A DNA stretch of 13,207 bases from Parvularculaceae bacterium (GTDB lineage: Bacteria > Pseudomonadota > Alphaproteobacteria > Caulobacterales > Parvularculaceae), in contig SHAI01000045.1 of the NCBI GenBank assembly GCA_004213235.1, forward strand, positions 1-13,207, written 5' to 3'. Positions within the stretch are counted from its first letter, which is position 1; every line of letters begins with the position of its first letter. A program made the position numbers and the translations under genes. Shown here in pieces: positions 1 to 7,138 of this stretch. The notes under the pieces were generated by a model. It had not been told where the DNA came from, searched no databases, and saw only the letters and a list, made by a program, of their open reading frames with translations.

Positions 1-752
1 GCGGCGGCACTCTCCAAGCGTTGCACAGCCTCCTCGCTAGAGGGCGATTCCGGCATGACCAGCCCCAGGGAGAAGACCACTTTTGCCGCGTCTTCTACAG
101 ACATTGTAAGGGGTTTGAGTTGGGAGCGGGGTACAAAGAGCAAAAACCCCGACGTCGGGTTCGGCACGGTCGGCACAAAGATACTCGTCAGTTGATCACC
201 GGTTTCATTCAAAATTTCTTTCACCTCGCCCTTGGTTTCCCCGACAACGAACGACATGACCCATGCACCAGGGCGCGGATATTCCACCAACGCAACTTCT
301 TTGAACGAGCGATCAGACTGCTGGAGTGCCGTTTCAAAGACGTTTTTGAAAAAACGATAGAAGGTGCGAACGACGGGCACAGAATCAAATACTTCTTCAC
401 CGACGCGAATAAACGCGCGCCCGATGAAATTCTTTGCAAAAGCACCAAGCAGTACAATGGCGATAATGGCGATGAAAACGCCAAATCCCGGGATGGCGCG
501 CGTGAGCGTTTCGACATTGCCATCGCCCGCTGGCAGGAAATTTTTGACGAAGGTATCAAGGCGCGTCATCGGCCCGGTAACAAACCAATAGACAATCGCG
601 GCGGTAATGCCGATCGGCGCGATGACAACGATACCGGCCAAAAAACTAGACCATAATCCGCCGAAAAATGTCTGCCGGTGCGGCTTTATAAGGTCACGTG
701 GCCGATCGGCCGCGCGTTTCCCGGAGTCACCATGGGGTGTCTTGTCTTGCAT
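1..752 (-). CDS. DUF502 family membrane protein, 3' end beyond window
   Basis: The reverse strand reads open from ATG at 752 to the window edge, giving 250 codons with no stop. After a polar N-terminus of about 30 residues there are two hydrophobic segments, about residues 31-60 (containing APIGIT and a Tyr-Trp-Phe end) and 89-111 (GFGVFIAII...). Between and after them come features typical of the DUF502 (COV-like) family: PGFG at about 88-91, the stretch VPVVRTFYRFFK at 125-136, EYPRPGAW at 157-164, and a FVPTVPNPTSGF segment at 192-203. This family is widespread in bacteria and plants, and its biochemical role is not established. The last visible residues are polar and probably close to the natural C-terminus, judging from the family's usual 200-260 residues. 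No strong Shine-Dalgarno is seen. The gene is divergent from the DUF3089 gene. The family call is firm; the function is unknown. Confidence 0.88.
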   Translation of the reverse strand, partial: MQDKTPHGDSGKRAADRPRDLIKPHRQTFFGGLWSSFLAGIVVIAPIGITAAIVYWFVTGPMTRLDTFVKNFLPAGDGNVETLTRAIPGFGVFIAIIAIVLLGAFAKNFIGRAFIRVGEEVFDSVPVVRTFYRFFKNVFETALQQSDRSFKEVALVEYPRPGAWVMSFVVGETKGEVKEILNETGDQLTSIFVPTVPNPTSGFLLFVPRSQLKPLTMSVEDAAKVVFSLGLVMPESPSSEEAVQRLESAA

Positions 753-1017
753 CTGAACTACTCTTGCTTATCGGCCACCATCGCCAGCTATGGTCCATTT
801 GGCCATTCCTGCTCCATCGTTCAAGCGGGAGTCTGGCACGACGTGGGTTATATTTCGAAAAAGATTTCCTAAATTTTGCGTTACCTTCCCTACCATCCCT
901 TGGCGAGGGAAAAGCGTGTCGATTAGCCTTGCCGCAGGTGGCGTACAAACACGTTTGCAGTCTTGCCTCGATTTAGGATACCAAAAGCCCAGGGAACGAA
1001 ACGGATCTGATCGCCGA
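753..1017. other. Divergent intergenic region (DUF502 / DUF3089)
   Basis: These 265 nt separate two divergent genes and must carry the 5' signals of both. The forward frame stays open from an ATG at 790 into the DUF3089 gene, but the 76 codons this would add look non-protein-like and would bury the membrane anchor. I therefore treat the stretch as untranslated. A small perfect inverted repeat (TCCCT/AGGGA, 5-nt loop) lies at 896-910. I could not pick out a convincing -35/-10 pair. Confidence 0.5.
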
Positions 1018-2193
1018 ATGATATTTCGATTGACCGCTGCATTAGGGGGTATTTTAGGCACCATCATGGTCGCCGTCGCCATATTCGCGTTTCAGGACAA
1101 TCTGGCACGCTTCTTCATGAAGCCGAAAACGCCGTTTCAAATCGCCGCGACGCCTGCCCCTCCTGACTATGACTTGCCTGAAAGCTGGCTTGCCCTACCC
1201 GACGGGCCGGGCACCAAATTGGCCGATGTCTTTTACGTCCACTCAACGACGTATCGGTCCATGAACTTCTGGAACGCACCAATCGACGACGCAGAATCGC
1301 AAGACGAACTCAAACGGATAGCATTACATAACGAAGCAGGCCCGTTTGCGCGCATCGCACACATATCCGCCCCCCAATACAGGCAGGCAACGAAGGCGGT
1401 TTATTTCACCCACAAATATGACGGGATTGCCGCTCGTTTACGCGCATTCAAAGACGTCTCACGCGCATTCGAGAAATTCCTGACGCAGCGAGACCCGCGG
1501 CGGCCACTGATGCTCGTTGGCTACGGCCAGGGCGGCCTGCACGTTGCCGGCCTTTTGCGGACCTACTTTTCAGGAACCGACAACGCGCTGCGCAAAGAAC
1601 TGGCCGCGGCCTACATAATCGACACGCCAATGACCGCTGATAGCTGGCGCGACACCCCCGACACCCTCCCCTTGTGTCAGGACCAGCGCAGTATTCGGTG
1701 CGTGGTTGCATACAATCATTTTGAAAGCGTGTTCCGCGACGAGATAGAACGCGACCGCAAGCGGGCCATTATCTGGGAAAGCAATGATAATCTGGTCTCG
1801 ACCAACAATCCCGATCTCGTCTGCGTCAATCCGTTAGACTGGCGGGTGAACAGCGTCGCGCCGAGCATCTTAGACCATGATGGTGCCGCATCGGCAACGG
1901 GGCTTGGCCTTGCAGAAACACCGCCGAAAATCGCCAAATCAATTCAGGCGAGTTGCGATCGCGGCGTCTTGATTGTCCCACGTCCGGACAATTTGTTTCT
2001 ACGCCATGATCGCTGGTTCGGTCGCAAATGGCACCCGCAACCTTTCAATCTATTTTATCACGACCTGTCGAAGAACGCGGCGCTGCGGGTTGCGTCACTG
2101 TCCGTTAAACGCCGCGAAGAAGACACCATTCTTGAGCCCATCGACAATATTGTGGACGTTCCGGAAAGCCCCATCCATAAGGTCCCCAAATAG
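1018..2193 (+). CDS. DUF3089 alpha/beta-hydrolase-like protein, N-terminally anchored, nucleophile Ser replaced by Gly
   Basis: The protein has 391 residues. A hydrophobic segment at about 4-25 (uncleaved anchor or signal) is followed by a Pro-rich spacer and a DUF3089 domain. Family-typical pieces are LADVFYVHSTTY (68-79), FWNAP (84-88), APQYRQA (118-124), the elbow VGYGQGG (167-173), the paired Cys220 and Cys228 before VVAY, and VNPLDW (270-275). Near the C-terminus a WHP...NLFY...NAALRVAS stretch (338-360) matches the family's His-containing end. The elbow in this family is normally G-H-S-Q-G; here it is G-Y-G-Q-G, so residue 170 is Gly (codon GGC at 1525-1527) in the nucleophile position. 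The protein may be non-catalytic. I chose ATG 1018 because it places the anchor at the N-terminus; the in-frame ATG at 790 adds 76 unlikely residues. No strong ribosome binding site is seen. galU follows 35 nt downstream, so the two are probably cotranscribed. The substrate is unknown. Confidence 0.82.
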   Translation: MIFRLTAALGGILGTIMVAVAIFAFQDNLARFFMKPKTPFQIAATPAPPDYDLPESWLALPDGPGTKLADVFYVHSTTYRSMNFWNAPIDDAESQDELKRIALHNEAGPFARIAHISAPQYRQATKAVYFTHKYDGIAARLRAFKDVSRAFEKFLTQRDPRRPLMLVGYGQGGLHVAGLLRTYFSGTDNALRKELAAAYIIDTPMTADSWRDTPDTLPLCQDQRSIRCVVAYNHFESVFRDEIERDRKRAIIWESNDNLVSTNNPDLVCVNPLDWRVNSVAPSILDHDGAASATGLGLAETPPKIAKSIQASCDRGVLIVPRPDNLFLRHDRWFGRKWHPQPFNLFYHDLSKNAALRVASLSVKRREEDTILEPIDNIVDVPESPIHKVPK

Positions 2194-2212
2194 CCGTATT
2201 GCTGCAAACGCG

Positions 2213-2219
2213 TAAGGAG
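2213..2219 (+). promoter_or_regulatory. Shine-Dalgarno AAGGAGA fixing a GTG start for galU
   Basis: AAGGAGA sits 9 nt before GTG at 2229. This decides the galU start in favour of that GTG over the in-frame TTG at 2199, which has no comparable site. Confidence 0.8.
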
Positions 2220-2228
2220 ACATTCTCG

Positions 2229-3101
2229 GTGACAAAGCCCGTTCGAAAAATCGTTATTCCTGTTGCCGGCCTGGGCACCAGGGTTTTGCCTGCAACGAAA
2301 TCAATCGCCAAAGAATTACTTCCCGTCGTTGACCGCCCGCTCATTGACTATGTCGTGGCGGAAGCCAAAGCCGCTGGCCTGGAAGATATAATTTTCGTGA
2401 CCGGTCGCGGCAAAGGGGCGATCGAAGACTATTTCGATCACTCGTTTGAGCTGGAAGCGACGCTCCGCGACAAGGGCAAGACTGAACTCCTTGACAGTCT
2501 GCTTGATGCCAAGCCTGCCGCGGGGAGCGTTTCTTACACACGCCAGCAGGCACCGTTGGGACTGGGGCATGCGATCTGGTGCGCGCGTAATCTTGTTGGC
2601 AATGAGCCTTTCGCGATTGCGCTTCCCGATGAAATTTCCGGCCGAGGCCCCGGGTTTATTACCGAACTTGTCAATGCGTACAATGAGGTAGGCGGAAACC
2701 TTGTCGCCGTGGAAGAGGTGCCGCTTGAAGAGACAAGCAAATATGGTGTCATCTCTCCGCGCGAGACCAAAGGCAATCTTATTGAGATGACGGGCATGGT
2801 TGAAAAACCGGCACCTGAAGTCGCCCCGTCTCGCTATCGCATTATTGGTCGGTATCTTCTGCAGCCAGAAATATTTGACCTATTGGCGTCCCAGGAGAAA
2901 GGTGCGGGCGGAGAAATTCAGCTAACGGATTCCATGAACGTTCTGAACAATGAGCAAGCCTTTCACGCATGTGTATGCCAGACCCAAATTCACGATTGTG
3001 GATCAAAACTGGGTTGGCTTAAGGCGAATGTGGAAATGGCGCTGGACCGCCCGGATTTCAAAGAGGATTTCGGCGCGTTCTTGAAAAATAAATTAGCCTA
3101 A
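2229..3101 (+). CDS. galU: UTP--glucose-1-phosphate uridylyltransferase
   Basis: The enzyme makes UDP-glucose and pyrophosphate from UTP and glucose-1-phosphate in the cytoplasm, supplying glucosyl groups for envelope polysaccharides and glycolipids. From the GTG start the product is 290 residues, normal for bacterial GalU. Visible signatures are the nucleotide-binding VAGLGTRVLPATK (12-24), KELLPVVDRPLI with Lys28 (28-39), PLGLGHA (109-115), the metal-site LPDE with Asp134 (132-135), VEKP (191-194) and GEIQLTD (228-234). All hallmark loops are intact. It follows the DUF3089 gene by 35 nt and carries its own strong ribosome binding site; the two probably form one transcript. No Rho-independent terminator is evident after the stop. 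Confidence 0.96.
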   Translation: MTKPVRKIVIPVAGLGTRVLPATKSIAKELLPVVDRPLIDYVVAEAKAAGLEDIIFVTGRGKGAIEDYFDHSFELEATLRDKGKTELLDSLLDAKPAAGSVSYTRQQAPLGLGHAIWCARNLVGNEPFAIALPDEISGRGPGFITELVNAYNEVGGNLVAVEEVPLEETSKYGVISPRETKGNLIEMTGMVEKPAPEVAPSRYRIIGRYLLQPEIFDLLASQEKGAGGEIQLTDSMNVLNNEQAFHACVCQTQIHDCGSKLGWLKANVEMALDRPDFKEDFGAFLKNKLA

Positions 3102-3298
3102 CCCGCGCCATCAAATCGCGCCAGGCAAGCTTGAAGGCCAATGGAGATACCTTCGCCCGGAGAGGAAAAAACATTATTGCAGCGCACTAAAGTCTTCCGA
3201 GCGGCAAGTTGTGCCGGGCGATTGTTCATCAGAATGGCCACTCAAAAAAGGTCTGCCCTTGGTGGATCTAAGCGGGATCTCGTGACGTATTTCGGTGT
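3102..3298. other. Intergenic region galU-phrB
   Basis: No plausible gene is seen in these 197 nt. A small perfect inverted repeat (CGGCA/TGCCG, 5-nt loop) lies at 3202-3216 without a following T-run, so it is not a convincing terminator. The last 36 nt carry TGGATC (3263-3268) and CGTATT (3286-3291), 17 nt apart. This loosely resembles an ECF-sigma-type promoter and would start transcription almost at the phrB ATG. No Shine-Dalgarno is visible before that ATG. Confidence 0.45.
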
Positions 3299-4750
3299 AT
3301 GACAAATCCCCCGGCTCTGGTTTGGTTTCGACGCGATTTACGCATCAAGGATAACCCCGCGCTCCATGCTGCGGCGCGCTCCGGTGCACCGCTTGTTTGC
3401 CTTTTCGTTTTAGACAACACCGGAGCGTTCGCGGCGGGCGGCGCTAGCAGATGGTGGCTGCATCATTCATTGGTGGCTTTGCAGAAGTCTTTATCGGCAC
3501 TGGGCGGCACGCTTGTGGTGATGCATGGCCCGGCCAGCAAGATCGTCCCCCAGTTCGTCGATAAAATTGGCGCGAAAACCGTTTTTTGGAATCGTCGCTA
3601 TGATCCCGATGGGATCGAAACCGATAGATATTTGAAAACCGCGCTGCAAGGTGCCGGGGTGAGCGTCAATAGTTTCAATGGCGCGCTCATTCGCGAACCC
3701 TGGGAAACGGAAACCGGTGCGGGCGCATTTTACCGCGTGTTCACGCCGTTCTGGCGCGCGATGCAGCGCCTTGGCCCATCGCGCGCAGAAATTACCGCAG
3801 AGCTTGATGCTAGCTTTAAAGATCTCGCCAAAGACATCCACACGCAAGGCACCGGTTCAAACCCATGGGGGTTATTGCCGACCGCGCCGAACTGGGCGGC
3901 GGAATTTCCTGATAGCTGGGTGCCCGGAGAGATCGGTGCCCACAAGGCGCTCAGAGATTTTGTAGCCAGCACCATTGATACTTATGACACGGATCGCAAC
4001 CGGCCGGACCTGGAACGTACATCCCGACTATCGCCCCATCTTGCATTTGGCGAAATCAGCCCACTGCAGATTTGGAACGCCGTCCACGCGCAGATATCCG
4101 CAGGGAATATCATCGAAAAAAGCGCGATGACATTCCTGTCAGAAATTGCCTGGCGGGAGTTCAGTTATAATCTAATCTATCACTATACGGACATTCAAAC
4201 TACGCCCATAAAACCAAATTTTGCTAATTTCCCCTGGCGAGATGATGACCATCTGTTCCAGAGATGGACCAAAGGCCAAACTGGTATTCCCATTGTTGAC
4301 GCTGGCATGCGCCAGCTTTGGCGAACCGGATGGATGCACAATCGGGTACGGATGATCGCCGCCAGCTTTTTGACCAAGAACCTCCTGATCGACTGGCGCG
4401 AGGGCGAGCGATGGTTTTGGGATACACTTGTCGACGCTGACGCGGCAAGCAATACCGCGAGCTGGCAATGGGTTGCTGGATCAGGTGCGGATGCTGCGCC
4501 TTATTTCAGGATATTCAACCCTGTCACCCAATCGGAAAAATTTGATCCGACGGGCGCATATATCCGTAAATATATTCCGGAGCTTCGGGAGCTTCCCGAC
4601 AAGTATATTCACGCCCCCTGGAAGGCATCGCACGCAATACTGGATGAGGCGCATATCACCCTTGATCAAACCTACCCCAAGCCGATCGTGGATTTGCAGA
4701 CAAGCCGCCAACGGGCATTGGATGCCTATGCAACGGTGAAAAGCTCTTGA
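3299..4750 (+). CDS. phrB: Deoxyribodipyrimidine photo-lyase (class I CPD photolyase)
   Basis: The 483-residue flavoprotein uses blue/near-UV light to split cyclobutane pyrimidine dimers in DNA. The N-terminal antenna domain begins VWFRRDLRIKDNPAL (8-22). The C-terminal FAD domain contains SRLSPHLAFGEIS (242-254), the substrate-contact region EIAWREF (282-288), TGWMHNRVRMI (343-353), LLIDWREGERWFW (362-374) and WQWVAGSGADAAPYFRIFNP (389-408). Allowing a constant +7 offset to E. coli PhrB, the electron-transfer Trp triad is complete as W389, W366 and W313. Length and motifs indicate a full active enzyme rather than a cryptochrome-like relative, although a 6-4 or cryptochrome-like specificity cannot be excluded by eye. 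There is no clear Shine-Dalgarno. cfa follows after 55 nt in the same direction. Confidence 0.95.
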   Translation: MTNPPALVWFRRDLRIKDNPALHAAARSGAPLVCLFVLDNTGAFAAGGASRWWLHHSLVALQKSLSALGGTLVVMHGPASKIVPQFVDKIGAKTVFWNRRYDPDGIETDRYLKTALQGAGVSVNSFNGALIREPWETETGAGAFYRVFTPFWRAMQRLGPSRAEITAELDASFKDLAKDIHTQGTGSNPWGLLPTAPNWAAEFPDSWVPGEIGAHKALRDFVASTIDTYDTDRNRPDLERTSRLSPHLAFGEISPLQIWNAVHAQISAGNIIEKSAMTFLSEIAWREFSYNLIYHYTDIQTTPIKPNFANFPWRDDDHLFQRWTKGQTGIPIVDAGMRQLWRTGWMHNRVRMIAASFLTKNLLIDWREGERWFWDTLVDADAASNTASWQWVAGSGADAAPYFRIFNPVTQSEKFDPTGAYIRKYIPELRELPDKYIHAPWKASHAILDEAHITLDQTYPKPIVDLQTSRQRALDAYATVKSS

Positions 4751-4805
4751 TTGAGTAAACTTACTGCGCTCAGATAGAAATAGCAGATAGTCGAGAGACT
4801 GACGA

Positions 4806-6029
4806 ATGACACAACATACCGCCATATCGCGTTCCAAAACACCAAGGGGCTGGAACTCCCCATCATTTCAGATTTTACTGGGTGTCGCACGCCGTCTAAA
4901 ATATGGCTCGCTCGACCTGATACTGCCCAATGGTCAAATTTTGAGTTATAAGGGTCAGGAAGAAACGGATGCGCGCGCGGTGATTGATATCAAGCGCTTT
5001 GCCTTTGCACGCCGCACCGTTTTCGGCGGCGATATTGGTTTTTTTGAATCATATGCCGCAGGCGACTGGGAAACACCAAACCTTGCTGACTGCCTTTATG
5101 TATTTGCCCGCAACGCCGACCATATTGCGGATGCGTTTGATGGTTCAGTTTTTTCCGGTGTTACAGAGCAGGTGCGCCACTGGCTGAACCGAAATACGCT
5201 GACGGGTTCACGCCGAAACATTTCTGCCCATTATGATCTCGGTAATGCCTTCTACGAGAAATGGCTGGACCCGACAATGACATATTCCTCGGCAAAATTT
5301 CTTGCGCCCGCTGATAATCTGGAAGCCGCCCAGCTCAATAAATATAGCAATCTGGCTGATTTTATTGACTTGCAGCCAGATGACCAGGTCCTGGAGATCG
5401 GATGTGGTTGGGGCGGTTTTGCCGAATACGCAGCAAAGCATCGCGGGGCCCGCGTGACCGGGCTCACCTTGTCAAAGGAACAGTTGAACTATGCCCAGGA
5501 GCGTATTTTCCGTGAAGGGCTTTCCGACCGGGTACAGTTTAAGCTTACCGATTACCGCGACATGGATGGTTCTTTCGATAAGGTCGCATCAATTGAGATG
5601 TTTGAAGCCGTCGGCAAAGAATATTGGCCAACGTATTTTTCCAAAGTACGAGAGTTTCTGAAGCCGGGGGGCGTTGCTGGTCTGCAGGTTATCACCATCG
5701 CCGACCGGATGTTCGACCACTATCTGAAGTCGGTGGATTTCATTCAACGATATATTTTCCCCGGCGGCGTATTACCAAGCCCGTCGCAATTGCAGGCGCA
5801 TGTTGAAAGTGCTGGCTTGCGGTGGCGCAATGTCGAGACATTTGGAGATGACTACGCGCGGACACTGGCAGAATGGCGCGAGCGTTTTGTTGCCAGTTGG
5901 CAGGATATCAAACCGATGGGCTTTGATGATCATTTCAACAAACTCTGGCGGTTTTATCTGGCTTATTGCGAGGCCGGGTTTCGCGCCAAGACAACCGATG
6001 TCTGCCAGGCTGCCATAACAAAGGCTTGA
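4806..6029 (+). CDS. cfa: Cyclopropane-fatty-acyl-phospholipid synthase family methyltransferase
   Basis: The enzyme transfers a methylene group from S-adenosylmethionine to the cis double bond of phospholipid acyl chains, hardening the membrane against acid, oxidative or solvent stress. The protein is 407 residues, close to the E. coli enzyme. It has an N-terminal lipid-binding region (about 20-130), the hallmark NISAHYDLGNAFYEKWLD (138-155), the SAM-binding motif VLEIGCGWGGFAEYAA (195-210), the SIEMFEAVG active-site loop (262-270), DFIQRYIFPGG (311-321) and the C-terminal RFYLAYCEAGFR (382-393). Glu267 corresponds to the Glu that helps hold the bicarbonate base in Cfa. ATG 4806 is preceded by a weak purine stretch (GAGAGA). 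It lies 55 nt after phrB with no terminator between them, so cotranscription is likely. Related methyltransferases acting on other lipids cannot be excluded. Confidence 0.92.
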   Translation: MTQHTAISRSKTPRGWNSPSFQILLGVARRLKYGSLDLILPNGQILSYKGQEETDARAVIDIKRFAFARRTVFGGDIGFFESYAAGDWETPNLADCLYVFARNADHIADAFDGSVFSGVTEQVRHWLNRNTLTGSRRNISAHYDLGNAFYEKWLDPTMTYSSAKFLAPADNLEAAQLNKYSNLADFIDLQPDDQVLEIGCGWGGFAEYAAKHRGARVTGLTLSKEQLNYAQERIFREGLSDRVQFKLTDYRDMDGSFDKVASIEMFEAVGKEYWPTYFSKVREFLKPGGVAGLQVITIADRMFDHYLKSVDFIQRYIFPGGVLPSPSQLQAHVESAGLRWRNVETFGDDYARTLAEWRERFVASWQDIKPMGFDDHFNKLWRFYLAYCEAGFRAKTTDVCQAAITKA

Positions 6030-6133
6030 GCCCCCTACTCATTGCGAGCAAGTTTCACTATATGCTAGCAGTCGAACGATTGTTTTGATTTGCGCGCTTG
6101 CCGAAATGGCACCGCGTCGCGAAAGTTGCTGCT

Positions 6134-7138
6134 ATGCTTTACGGCGAAAATATCCTTACACAGATCGGCGATACACCGTTGATCAAACTAAAACGTGCCT
6201 CGGAAGAAACTGGCTGTCTGATACTAGGCAAGGCTGAGTTCCTAAACCCGGGCCAATCCGTAAAGGATCGTGCCGCATTGGGCATAATCCGCGATGCTGA
6301 AGCGCGCGGTGAGCTGCGCCCTGGGGGCACGATTGTAGAGGGCACCGCCGGAAATACCGGCATTGGGCTGGCGCTCGTCGGATCGGTTCTGGGGTATAAA
6401 ATCAAAATTGTTTTCCCGCGCACGCAAAGCGCTGAAAAGAAGGAAGCAATTAAACTTCTCGGCGGCGAGCTGATTGAAGTCGACGCTGTACCTTATTCTG
6501 ACCCGAATAATTACGTTCGCTATTCCGGTGCCCTTGCAGAGAAACTAAGTGCGCACGAACCCAATGGCGTCTTGTGGGCGAACCAGTTCGACAATACCGC
6601 AAACCGGCACGCCCATTACGCCACGACCGGCCAGGAAATTTGGGCGCAGACCGATGGCAAAATTGACGGGTTTACCTGTGCGGTCGGTTCAGGGGGAACG
6701 CTTGCGGGCGTATCGCTCGCACTGAAAGAGAAAAACCCCAATGTTAAATGCTATCTGACTGATCCTTATGGAGCCAAACTCTTCAGCTGGGTCACGGCGG
6801 GCACCCTTGAAAGCGAGGGCGATTCCATCACCGAAGGCATTGGCCAGGGGCGCGTCACGGCGAATTTAGAAGGGCTAAATTTTGACGGTGCATTCCGCAT
6901 TCCTGACGAAGAAGCGCTTCGCATCGTCTTTGCGCTGGTCATGGAAGAAGGGCTTTGCCTGGGCGGATCTGCGGGGATCAATATCGCGGGTGCAATCCGG
7001 CTGGCGCGGGAGCTGGGCCCCGGACATACAATCGTGACGATATTGTGCGATTACGGAAATCGCTACGCATCGAAACTGTTCAATCCCGATTTCCTGCGAT
7101 CAAAAGGGCTTCCCACCCCGCCCTGGTTGGATACATGA
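6134..7138 (+). CDS. cysK: Cysteine synthase A (O-acetylserine sulfhydrylase), TAGNTG variant
   Basis: This PLP enzyme makes cysteine from O-acetylserine and sulfide. The product is 334 residues from ATG 6134. The PLP lysine is Lys44 in NPGQSVKDRAA (38-48). The substrate loop reads EGTAGNTG (69-76), with Ala72 where classical CysK has Ser in TSGNTG. VGSGGT (184-189) is the PLP-phosphate loop and GGSAGIN (277-283) holds the Ser near the pyridine nitrogen. The C-terminus ends in a ...LPTPPWL segment. From memory, the EGTAGNTG form and this C-terminus are shared by a subgroup of alphaproteobacterial CysK proteins and fungal mitochondrial cysteine-synthase-like proteins. An in-frame TTG at 6098 would add 12 residues but has no family support, and no good Shine-Dalgarno precedes either start. 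The stop overlaps the sulfurtransferase start as ATGA, implying translational coupling. Confidence 0.92.
   Translation: MLYGENILTQIGDTPLIKLKRASEETGCLILGKAEFLNPGQSVKDRAALGIIRDAEARGELRPGGTIVEGTAGNTGIGLALVGSVLGYKIKIVFPRTQSAEKKEAIKLLGGELIEVDAVPYSDPNNYVRYSGALAEKLSAHEPNGVLWANQFDNTANRHAHYATTGQEIWAQTDGKIDGFTCAVGSGGTLAGVSLALKEKNPNVKCYLTDPYGAKLFSWVTAGTLESEGDSITEGIGQGRVTANLEGLNFDGAFRIPDEEALRIVFALVMEEGLCLGGSAGINIAGAIRLARELGPGHTIVTILCDYGNRYASKLFNPDFLRSKGLPTPPWLDT

Noticed and set aside
21..656. 211-codon plus-strand open frame at the left edge
   Set aside because: It lies antisense to the DUF502 gene, which has clear family motifs and two membrane segments; the plus-strand product is charged, low-complexity and resembles nothing.
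896..910. TCCCT/AGGGA hairpin as terminator or operator
   Set aside because: Only five base pairs with no T-run and no second copy; too weak to call.
790..1017. 76-codon N-terminal extension of the DUF3089 gene from ATG 790
   Set aside because: It would put unrelated basic sequence before the membrane anchor; the anchor at the N-terminus from ATG 1018 is the more natural protein.
6042..6066. TTGCGA and TATGCT as a promoter before cysK
   Set aside because: The spacer is only 13 nt, too short for a sigma-70-type promoter.
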